A stretch of 49,805 nucleotides of DNA from JANMQK01 sp031370485 (GTDB lineage: Bacteria > Acidobacteriota > Polarisedimenticolia > Gp22-AA2), in assembly GCA_031370485.1 (NCBI GenBank), contig JANMQK010000006.1, positions 1-49,805 on the forward strand, written 5' to 3'. A program made the position numbers and the translations under genes. Shown here piece by piece: positions 23,231 to 30,180 of this stretch. The notes below the pieces were generated by a model. It did not search any database. It had not been told where the DNA came from and saw only the letters and a program-made list of their open reading frames with translations. Position 1 is the stretch's first letter; each line of letters begins with the position of its first letter.

Positions 23231-24169
23231 ATGAGCACGCCTCAGGTCGTCGAAGTGGAAGGGCTCAGCCACGCCTACGGCTCCCGCCAAGCCCTGCGCG
23301 GGATCGATTTCGGCGTCGCCCGGGGGGAGATCTTCGGAATCCTCGGCCCGAACGGCGGCGGCAAGACAACGCTCTTCCGGGTCCTGGCGACCCTCGTGCG
23401 GCCGACCGGGGGCCGGGCGCGGGTGCTGGGCCACGACGTCGTCGAAGAACCCGGCCTCGTGCGTGAGGCGATCGGTGTCGTCTTCCAGTCGCCGGCCCTC
23501 GATCGCAAGCTGACGGTGCGCGAGAACCTCGTGACGCAGGGGCAGGTGTATGGCATGCGAGGGGCGGCGCTGCGCGACGCCGTCGATGAGATGCTCCGCC
23601 GCGTGCGGCTTGCCGACCGGGCCGGCGATCGGGTCGAGAGCCTGTCGGGTGGGCTCATGCGCCGGGCCGAGATCGCCAAGGGGCTCCTGCACCGGCCGCA
23701 GGTCCTCCTCCTCGACGAGCCGTCCACGGGGCTCGACCCCGGCGCCCGCCAGGATCTCTGGGAGCATCTCCGCGGGCTGCAATCGCGGGAGGGAGTGACG
23801 GTGCTGATCACGACCCATCTCATGGAGGAGGCGGAGCGCTGCGACCGGCTGGCGATCCTGAGCGAAGGCTCGCTCGTGGCCTGCGGCAGGCCCCGCGATC
23901 TGAAAGACGAGATCGGCGGGGACGTGATCGTGGTCGCGGCGCCCGACGCGGCCGCGCTCAAGGGGGAGTTCGAACGAATCGCCGGCGGGACCGCGATGGT
24001 CCTCGACGGCACCCTGCGCCTGGAGCGTCCCCGCGGCCACGAGCTCGTCCCGAAGATCATGGCCGCCCTCGGCGACCGGATCGACTCGGTCACTCTCGGC
24101 AAGCCCACGCTTCTCGACGTGTTCGTGCGCCGGACCGGGCACCGCTTCTGGGGCGAGGGGGCCGAGTGA
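23231..24169 (+). CDS. ABC transporter ATP-binding protein (ABC-2 export type)
   Basis: The 312-residue ATPase has Walker A GPNGGGKTT, a Q-loop (VVFQSPALDRKLTV), the signature LSGGLMRR, Walker B VLLLDEP and the switch His in THLMEEAERCD. A C-terminal extension (about 225-312) is typical of the NatA/NodI-like DUF4162 group. It energises the permease encoded next, whose GTG start overlaps its stop codon. Together they form an exporter with unknown substrate. The neighbours (DUF420 assembly protein, coxC, coxD) suggest export of something needed for oxidase maturation, but this is inference. Start at 23231 is chosen over longer frames because it gives the normal family N-terminus. Confidence 0.92.
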   Translation: MSTPQVVEVEGLSHAYGSRQALRGIDFGVARGEIFGILGPNGGGKTTLFRVLATLVRPTGGRARVLGHDVVEEPGLVREAIGVVFQSPALDRKLTVRENLVTQGQVYGMRGAALRDAVDEMLRRVRLADRAGDRVESLSGGLMRRAEIAKGLLHRPQVLLLDEPSTGLDPGARQDLWEHLRGLQSREGVTVLITTHLMEEAERCDRLAILSEGSLVACGRPRDLKDEIGGDVIVVAAPDAAALKGEFERIAGGTAMVLDGTLRLERPRGHELVPKIMAALGDRIDSVTLGKPTLLDVFVRRTGHRFWGEGAE

Positions 24170-24960
24170 TCCGGGCCCTGCTGGCCACGCGCGCGCTGGC
24201 GCGGCGGGAGATCGTCCGGTTCCTCCGGGAGCGGAACCGGGTGTTCGGGGCGCTGGTGCAGCCGGTGCTCTTCTGGGGATTCTTCGGCGCCGGTCTCAAG
24301 GCGTCGTTCCGCCCGCCCGCGGGCTCCCTCGGGATGAGCTACGCGGAGTACTTCTTCCCCGGGACGGTGGTGCTCATCCTTCTCTTCACCGCGATCTTCT
24401 CGACGATATCGCTCATCGAGGACCGGCGGGAGGGGTTCCTGCAGGGGTTGCTCGTGGCGCCAATCCCGCGATCGAGCCTGGTCCTCGGGAAGATCCTCGG
24501 CGGGACCCTCCTGGCCCTCGCCCAGGGGCTGCTCGTGCTTCTTTGCGGCCCGCTCATCGGCGTCGCGCTGTCGCCATCGATCCTGCTGCGCGCCGTACCG
24601 CTGATGTTCGTCATCGCCTTCGGGCTGACAGCGCTCTCTTTTTCCATCGCCTGGCGCATGGACTCGACCCAGGGGTTCCACGCCATCATGACAGTCTTCC
24701 TGATGCCCCTGTGGCTGCTGTCGGGCGCTTTCTTCCCGGCGACGGGCGCGCCCCTCTGGCTGCGGACCCTCATCGCCTGCAATCCCCTGACTTACGGCAT
24801 GGCGGCGTTCCGCCACGCCCTTTATCCTCCCGCGGGGCCCGGTCTCTCGGCCCTGCCCCCCGCCGGCCCCTCGGTGGCGGTGACGCTCCTGTTCGCGGCG
24901 GCCACCTTCGCGCTGGCCATCCTCCTGGCGCGGCGCCCGGCGAAAGGCGGCGCCGCGTGA
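24166..24960 (+). CDS. ABC-2 type permease
   Basis: This 264-residue membrane protein has six predicted helices and the ABC-2 fold. A cytoplasmic N-terminal helix (ARREIVRFLRERNRVF) leads into the membrane. SLIEDRREGFLQGLLVAPIP is the conserved coupling region of NodJ/DrrB-type permeases, and the end reads ACNPLTYGMAAFRHALYP. The GTG start overlaps the ATPase stop (GTGA) and its own stop overlaps the start of the DUF420 gene (GTGA), so three genes are translationally coupled. The substrate is unknown. The genetic coupling to oxidase assembly factors argues against a simple drug exporter. Confidence 0.9.
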   Translation: MIRALLATRALARREIVRFLRERNRVFGALVQPVLFWGFFGAGLKASFRPPAGSLGMSYAEYFFPGTVVLILLFTAIFSTISLIEDRREGFLQGLLVAPIPRSSLVLGKILGGTLLALAQGLLVLLCGPLIGVALSPSILLRAVPLMFVIAFGLTALSFSIAWRMDSTQGFHAIMTVFLMPLWLLSGAFFPATGAPLWLRTLIACNPLTYGMAAFRHALYPPAGPGLSALPPAGPSVAVTLLFAAATFALAILLARRPAKGGAA

Positions 24961-25370
24961 CCGTCTCGGACCTCCCGGCGATCAACGCCAGTCTCAACGG
25001 CACCGCCGCGGCGCTCCTGGTCGCCGGCTACGCCTTCATCCGGCGCCGGCGGGTGACCGCCCACCGCGCCTGCATGATCCTGGCGGTGATGGCTTCGACG
25101 CTGTTTCTCGCCTCCTACCTCACGTACCACGCGCAGGTCGGGTCGGTGCCGTACCGCGGCACCGGCTGGCTTCGCGGGCTCTATTTCGCCATCCTTCTGA
25201 CTCACACGGTGCTGGCCGTCGTCATCGTGCCGCTTGTCGCCGTGACCCTCATGCGCGCTCTTCGGGGACGGTTCGAGAGCCACCGGGCCATCGCGCGATG
25301 GACGCTGCCGATATGGCTCTACGTCTCGACAACCGGTGTCGTGGTCTACGTCATGCTCTACCGCCTCTGA
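24957..25370 (+). CDS. DUF420 family protein (CtaM/YozB-like oxidase assembly factor)
   Basis: The 137-residue protein has four transmembrane helices. It carries the DUF420 pattern LPAINASLNGTAAALLVAGY, HRACMILAVMASTLFLASYL with a following YH, FAILLTHTVLAVVIVPLV, and a C-terminal HRAIARWTLPIWLYVSTTG. Family members include CtaM of Staphylococcus aureus and YozB of Bacillus, the former shown to be needed for heme A-dependent oxidase activity. The conserved His residues in helices could bind heme or copper. It starts at the GTG that overlaps the permease stop. Downstream are coxC and coxD, which supports an assembly role. The promoter of the following coxC may lie in the 116-base gap. Confidence 0.85.
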   Translation: MTVSDLPAINASLNGTAAALLVAGYAFIRRRRVTAHRACMILAVMASTLFLASYLTYHAQVGSVPYRGTGWLRGLYFAILLTHTVLAVVIVPLVAVTLMRALRGRFESHRAIARWTLPIWLYVSTTGVVVYVMLYRL

Positions 25371-25419
25371 ACGACTCCCGGAGGCCGGGCGGGACAGGAC
25401 GATCCGCCCCCGGGAGGCC

Positions 25420-25450
25420 TTGCCCGGGACCCCGGCACCTGTGCTAATCT
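25420..25450 (+). promoter_or_regulatory. Possible promoter for coxC2-coxD
   Basis: TTGCCC at 25420-25425 and TAATCT at 25445-25450 are separated by 19 bases, longer than ideal. They lie in the 116-base gap between the DUF420 gene and the second coxC, ahead of a strong GGAGGAG at 25472-25478. The match is weak. Confidence 0.3.
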
Positions 25451-25486
25451 CCCCCGACTCTGGCAGCGATCGGAGGAGCGGAACGA

Positions 25487-26086
25487 ATGGCACACGTGGC
25501 GACGATGAACGAGATCGAGACCTACGAAGCCTCCCTGACCCCCGGCTGGGGCAAGCTCATGATGTGGATCTTCCTCTGCTCCGACGCGATGTCGTTCGCG
25601 GGGCTCCTGGCCGCCTACGCCGCCGTCAGGATGGGGAACCCGGACTGGCCGGTCCCCTCCAGCATCCTGGGAGTGCCGCTCACCGCGCTCAACACTTTCA
25701 TCCTGATCTGCAGCAGCGTGACGATGGTGAAGTCGCTGTCCGCCATCAAGCGGGGCGATCAGAAAGGTCTCGTATCGTGGCTGCTCGCGACGATTCTCGG
25801 CGGCGCGACCTTCCTGGGAATCCAGGCGTACGAATGGACCCACCTGATCGTGCACGACGGGCTCACGATCCAGTCGAGCCTGTTCGGCGCGACCTTCTTC
25901 ATACTCACCGGCTTTCACGGCTGCCACGTGTTCTCCGGGGTCGCGTATCTCGGCTGCATCGCCTTCAAATCGGCCCGCGGCGGCTACACGCGCGAGCACA
26001 ACAGCCCCGTCGAGATCGCCGGTCTCTACTGGCATTTCGTCGATCTGATCTGGATCCTGGTCTTCACCTTCGTCTACCTGATCTGA
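25487..26086 (+). CDS. ctaE: Cytochrome c oxidase subunit III, canonical copy
   Basis: This 199-residue, five-helix subunit III keeps the residues lost in the copy at 18175. The Glu in FLGIQAYEWTHL is intact and so is the Asp of GLYWHFVDLIWI. FFILTGFHGCHVFSGVAYL is the conserved central helix. The strong GGAGGAG eight bases before the ATG supports high translation. It is followed after 19 bases by coxD. As the only canonical subunit III here, it is the better candidate for the partner of CoxA, although it lies in the opposite-strand operon. An alternative is that the two subunits are used under different conditions. Confidence 0.93.
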   Translation: MAHVATMNEIETYEASLTPGWGKLMMWIFLCSDAMSFAGLLAAYAAVRMGNPDWPVPSSILGVPLTALNTFILICSSVTMVKSLSAIKRGDQKGLVSWLLATILGGATFLGIQAYEWTHLIVHDGLTIQSSLFGATFFILTGFHGCHVFSGVAYLGCIAFKSARGGYTREHNSPVEIAGLYWHFVDLIWILVFTFVYLI

Positions 26087-26105
26087 CGCGGGGAGGAAGC
26101 GGAGA

Positions 26106-26408
26106 ATGGCGGCGCACACGAAGGAACATCCCGAGCCGAACTACTGGATGGTCTGGCTGGTCCTGCTCGTCCTGACCGTCGTCGAGCTGATCGTCGCCAA
26201 GGCACCGATGCCCAAGGTCGCGATCGTCGTATCCCTCTGCGCGCTGGCGCTGGCCAAGGCGGCCATCGTCGCGGCCTACTTCATGCACCTGAAGTTCGAG
26301 AAGTATGCCCTCATGCTCATCGTCATGAGCCCGCTCGTGCTGTCGGCGATCCTGTACATCGGGCTGGTGCCGGACGCCATCACCCACCTGCACTGGCTGC
26401 CCCACTGA
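26106..26408 (+). CDS. ctaF: Cytochrome c oxidase subunit IV (CoxD/CyoD-like)
   Basis: The 100-residue protein has three transmembrane helices and the prokaryotic COX4 signature ALAKAAIVAAYFMHLKFEK. It is thought to stabilise the oxidase near the CuB site during assembly. A GGGGAGG element lies before the ATG. Its stop codon TGA overlaps the proposed CTG start of the next gene. Its place directly behind coxC is usual for caa3/aa3 operons. Confidence 0.9.
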   Translation: MAAHTKEHPEPNYWMVWLVLLVLTVVELIVAKAPMPKVAIVVSLCALALAKAAIVAAYFMHLKFEKYALMLIVMSPLVLSAILYIGLVPDAITHLHWLPH

Positions 26409-27184
26409 ACCGCGCGACCCTCCCCGATTGCGCGCTGGTTCTCTACGCGCGCCGTCCGCGGCGGGGACAGGTCAAGACCCGGATGAGCCCGTGGCTGGAC
26501 GAGGCGCAGCGCCTCGCGCTGCATGCGGCGCTTCTCGAGGACAGCCTGGCGCTCTTGAAGTCCGCCGCCCGTGCCTCACGCGCCGCGCCGGTTCTCTCCT
26601 TCAGCGAGCCGTGGGAACCGGGCTCCGGCGCCGCCGGCGACCCGATCGCGGCGGCCGCCTCAGGCCTCCCCCTACTGCCGCAACATGGGGAAGACCTCGG
26701 AGACCGCCTGCGAGGGACCTTCGACGAGCTTCTCGGCCGGGGCCACGGCGCGGTCGTCGTGTTCGGCTCTGACAGCCCCACGCTTCCGGTCCTGTCGCTG
26801 GCCGCGGCGTGCGAAGCGTTGCGATCGGGCGCGAGCCTGGTCGTGGGACCGGCCGAGGACGGAGGGTATTGCATCCTCGGCGCCAGGCGGACGCCTCTGG
26901 AGGTCCTCCGCGGAATTCCGTGGGGTACCTCCGGGGTGTTCGAGGCGACTCTCCTGGGAGCGCGGCGCGCCGGGATCGAGCCGGTCCTTCTGCCCGCCGG
27001 CTACGACATAGATCGGCCGGCCGACCTCGACCACCTGCACGAGGAGATCCGCGCCCTGGGCGAGGCCGGTCCCGGAGGCTATCGGCCGCGCGCGACAACG
27101 GGTTTCCTGGAGGCACTGGCCCGGGCCGGCCGCCTGCCGGCCTCCGCCCCGCCCTCCCCTACCGGGCCCCGCCGGACAGGCTGA
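26405..27184 (+). CDS. TIGR04282/DUF2064 glycosyltransferase-like protein, probable CTG start
   Basis: The 259-residue protein belongs to a nucleotide-sugar-transferase-like family of unknown reaction. The family N-terminus, a strand followed by a basic loop ending in KTR, is encoded by CALVLYARRPRRGQVKTRMSP. The only possible start before it in frame is the CTG at 26405, which overlaps the coxD stop (CTGA) like the ATGA/GTGA couplings elsewhere. The first ATG, at 26483, falls inside the motif and would delete it. Other family marks are AVVVFGSDSPTLP and GPAEDGGYCILG, then YDIDRPADLDHL. Why it sits behind oxidase genes is unclear; it may simply be cotranscribed. It converges on recG with a 3-base gap. 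Confidence 0.8.
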   Translation: MNRATLPDCALVLYARRPRRGQVKTRMSPWLDEAQRLALHAALLEDSLALLKSAARASRAAPVLSFSEPWEPGSGAAGDPIAAAASGLPLLPQHGEDLGDRLRGTFDELLGRGHGAVVVFGSDSPTLPVLSLAAACEALRSGASLVVGPAEDGGYCILGARRTPLEVLRGIPWGTSGVFEATLLGARRAGIEPVLLPAGYDIDRPADLDHLHEEIRALGEAGPGGYRPRATTGFLEALARAGRLPASAPPSPTGPRRTG

Positions 27185-27187
27185 ACC

Positions 27188-29305
27188 TCAGCCGACCCGT
27201 ATCAGGCCGAGCCGTCCCGACCAGCGCCTCTCGAGGTGCGCCAGGAGGGCCGGGGATTCGTCCGTCGTCCCCCCCTTCAGGCCCTCGGCGCAGGCGAAAG
27301 CCTCGCGGCGGGCGTCTTCCAGGATGTCGTGATCGCGCAGGATGTCCCCGACCCGCAGGTCGGGAATCCCCGACTGCCGCGTGCCGAGAAACTCACCCGG
27401 GCCGCGCATCTCGAGATCGCGCCGGGCGATCAGGAATCCGTCGTTCGTCTCGCACATCACCTCGAGACGCTTCCGGGCGTCCTCGGTGATCTCCGGGGCG
27501 GCCATCAGGATGCAGTAGGAGTCGTGCGGGCCTCTCCCGACGCGACCCCGCAGCTGGTGCAGCTGGGACAGGCCGAAGCGCTCCGCCTGCTCGATCACCA
27601 TCACGCTGGCGTTCGGCACGTCGATGCCGACCTCGATGACCGTCGTGGCCACCAGGATCGGCGTCCGCCCCGCCGCGAAATCCCCCATCACGGCTTCCCT
27701 TTCCTCGGACCTGAGCCGGCCGTGGAGCAACCCGACCGCGAGGCCCGGGAAAGCCTGACGGCGAAGCCGGTCGGCCATGGCGACCGCCGCCTTGAGATCG
27801 CTTGTCTCGCTCTCCTCGACCAGCGGGTAGACGATGTAAACCTGCCGGCCCGCCGCGACCTGGGCTTTCAGGAATTCATAGACCCGCGGCCGGCTCTCCT
27901 CGCCGCGCAGCACGGTCCGCACCGGGCGTCGGCCCGGCGGCAGGCTGTCGATCACCGACAGATCGAGATCGCCGTAGACCGTGAGGGCCAGCGACCGCGG
28001 GATCGGTGTCGCGGTCATCACCAGGACATCCGCCGGGTGCCCGTCGCCCGGCTTGCCCCGCAGGCGCGCCCGCTGCGCCACGCCGAAGCGGTGCTGCTCG
28101 TCAATCACGACCAGCCGGAGCGCCTTGAACCGCACCTCGTCCTCGGTGAGCGCGTGCGTGCCGACCAGGATCGGCAGCGCTCCCGAGCGCAGACCCGCAA
28201 GGACCTGGCGCCTGGCGGCCCCCTGCACCCCCGAGGTCAGCAGCCCGACGGCGTATCCCTTCCCCCGCAGCATTCTCTGGAACGAGCGGTGGTGCTGCTC
28301 GGCCAGGATCTCGGTCGGGGCCATGAACGCGGCCTGGTACCCGTTCTCGACCACCAGGAGGGCCGCGAGGAGGGCCACCACCGTCTTGCCGCACCCGACA
28401 TCCCCCTGGAGCAGCCGGTTCATGGGGCGGCCCGACATGAGGTCCCGGGCGATCTCCTGGAGCGCCTTGCGCTGGGCCGCGGTCAGGGCGAAGGGCAGGA
28501 CCGAGCGCAGGCGGTCGCGCAGCGCGTCATCCACCCGCAGCCTCTGCGCGCGCAGCTGCGCGTCGCTCTCCCGCCGCGCCAGGGCGAACCCCAGCTGGAG
28601 GAAGAAGAACTCCTCGAAGATGAGGCGGCTGAGGGCGGGGGTCCGCCCGCCCGGGAATTCCACCGGGTCGGCGCCTTCCGGCGGAAAGTGGGCGGCCGCG
28701 AACGCCTCGCGGCGCGCCGGGTAGCCGCGCGCGCGGGCGGCGGCCGCGGGCAGCGGGTCGGGAAGGGTCGCGGGGAGGGCCAGGAGCAGCGCGTGAACGA
28801 TACGCCTGATCGCCCGGGAGGACAGGTCGGGCAGGCGTGGGTAAATCGGCACGACGCGCCCGGTGTGGATGGCCTCGTCGTCCTCCGCGGCCAGGACCTC
28901 GAACTGGGGGCTCTGCAGCACCAGGGCGCGCCGGCCGTAGCGCGCGATGCCGGCCTCGCCATGGAGGATCACCTCGCGGCCCGGAGTGAACAGCGTGCGC
29001 AGGTAGGGCTGGTTGAAGAACACCGCGCGTATCGAGCCGCTCTTGTCCTCGACGGTCATTTCGAAGATCGTGAAGCCGCGCGCCCGCGTCCGGCGCAGCG
29101 CCGCCCCCACGACACGCGCCCGGATCGTCCCCTTCACGCCCGGGAGAAGCGCCGCGATGGGCAGGAAATTGCCGCGGTCCTCGTACCGGAACGGCAGGTG
29201 GAACAGCAGATCCTCGACGGTCCGGAGGCCCGCGCCCTCGAGCGCCTCGGCGCGCCGGGGCCCGATCCCCTTCACGTACCGCAGCGGCGACGAGAGATCA
29301 AGCAC
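27188..29305 (-). CDS. recG: ATP-dependent DNA helicase RecG
   Basis: RecG remodels stalled replication forks and Holliday junctions. The 705-residue protein has an N-terminal wedge domain with an OB fold (about residues 60-160) and two superfamily 2 helicase domains. Motif I is GDVGCGKT, motif II is DEQHRFGV, motif III is MTATPIPRSLAL, and the C-terminal part carries VATTVIEVGIDVPNASVMVI and the QLRGRVGRG motif VI. GIGPRRAEALEGAGL at residue 14 is the usual helix-hairpin-helix-like start. The gene overlaps the end of the EamA gene by 8 bases, so they are probably cotranscribed, with no evident functional link. Confidence 0.96.
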   Translation of the reverse strand: MLDLSSPLRYVKGIGPRRAEALEGAGLRTVEDLLFHLPFRYEDRGNFLPIAALLPGVKGTIRARVVGAALRRTRARGFTIFEMTVEDKSGSIRAVFFNQPYLRTLFTPGREVILHGEAGIARYGRRALVLQSPQFEVLAAEDDEAIHTGRVVPIYPRLPDLSSRAIRRIVHALLLALPATLPDPLPAAAARARGYPARREAFAAAHFPPEGADPVEFPGGRTPALSRLIFEEFFFLQLGFALARRESDAQLRAQRLRVDDALRDRLRSVLPFALTAAQRKALQEIARDLMSGRPMNRLLQGDVGCGKTVVALLAALLVVENGYQAAFMAPTEILAEQHHRSFQRMLRGKGYAVGLLTSGVQGAARRQVLAGLRSGALPILVGTHALTEDEVRFKALRLVVIDEQHRFGVAQRARLRGKPGDGHPADVLVMTATPIPRSLALTVYGDLDLSVIDSLPPGRRPVRTVLRGEESRPRVYEFLKAQVAAGRQVYIVYPLVEESETSDLKAAVAMADRLRRQAFPGLAVGLLHGRLRSEEREAVMGDFAAGRTPILVATTVIEVGIDVPNASVMVIEQAERFGLSQLHQLRGRVGRGPHDSYCILMAAPEITEDARKRLEVMCETNDGFLIARRDLEMRGPGEFLGTRQSGIPDLRVGDILRDHDILEDARREAFACAEGLKGGTTDESPALLAHLERRWSGRLGLIRVG

Positions 29306-30173
29306 GGCGCCTCTCCTCCCTCAGGACCAGCACGACACCCGCCGCGATCAGGAACGCCCCGGGGTAGACCGCGCCGGGCGGAGCCTCTCCGAAGATCAGG
29401 AGCGCATAGAGCGACGCGAGCACCGGCTCCCCCAGGACCGACAGGTTCACGACATAGGCCCGCATGCGCCGCACCGCCCAGTTCAGCGTGCCGTGCCCCA
29501 GGAGCTGCGGCACGAGCGCCATCACCAGCAACCAGAGGATATCGCGCCCGCGCTCCGGGAGCGCCGGCTGTCCTGCCGCGAACGCCATCAGGCCGCCGAA
29601 GAGCGCCGCGAACAGGTTCACGAGGAACAGGTACGATGGAAACGGGACGCGGTCGCGCACGGCCCGGCCGATCACCAGGTAGGCCGCGGCGAAGACCGCG
29701 CCGAGAAGCGCCAGAAGGTCGCCGGCGAGCCGTTCCCGGCTTATCCCGAAATCCCCCCACGCGATGAGCCCCACCCCCGAGAGCGCAACTCCGGTGGCCA
29801 AAAGCGCTCCCGCGGAGGCCCTCTCCCCCAGCAGGCGGTGCGACAGCACCATCGCGAACAGCGGCTGCGTCGAGACGAGCAGGGTGCTGGCGGCGATCGT
29901 GGTCCAGGAAAGGGACGCCACCCAGGTCGCAAAATGGAGCGCCAGGAAGAGTCCCGCCAGCGCCGCCGCCGGCAGGACGCTTCCCGGCACGGGCACGGAG
30001 GCCATCCGGCGCACCGCCGCCCGCGCCCCGGGGAACCCCCAGGGAGCCACCAGAAGGGTGGCGAACAATACCCTGCAGAACGCGATGGTGAGAGGGGGCG
30101 CGACGCAGAGCCGAACGAGGATCGATCCCCACGACATGGCCAGGATCGCGACCACCAGCGCCGCGCGCGCCAC
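29298..30173 (-). CDS. EamA/DMT superfamily transporter
   Basis: The 291-residue protein has ten predicted helices in two EamA repeats (about residues 1-137 and 150-285). It shows typical DMT features such as the ARAALVVAILAMSWGS start, FCRVLFATLLVAPWG, and the second-repeat end GEPVLASLYALLIFGEAPP. Members export or import amino acids, nucleotides or other metabolites, and substrate cannot be predicted. The GTG start lies 8 bases after the TonB-dependent receptor gene's stop and the end overlaps recG. Its start is chosen because it gives a full first helix. Confidence 0.85.
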   Translation of the reverse strand: MARAALVVAILAMSWGSILVRLCVAPPLTIAFCRVLFATLLVAPWGFPGARAAVRRMASVPVPGSVLPAAALAGLFLALHFATWVASLSWTTIAASTLLVSTQPLFAMVLSHRLLGERASAGALLATGVALSGVGLIAWGDFGISRERLAGDLLALLGAVFAAAYLVIGRAVRDRVPFPSYLFLVNLFAALFGGLMAFAAGQPALPERGRDILWLLVMALVPQLLGHGTLNWAVRRMRAYVVNLSVLGEPVLASLYALLIFGEAPPGAVYPGAFLIAAGVVLVLREERRRA

Positions 30174-30180
30174 CCGCCCC

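Noticed and set aside
25385..25425. GGGCGG/CCGCCC repeat after the DUF420 gene as a terminator
   Set aside because: Six base pairs in very GC-rich DNA with no T-tract; could be chance.
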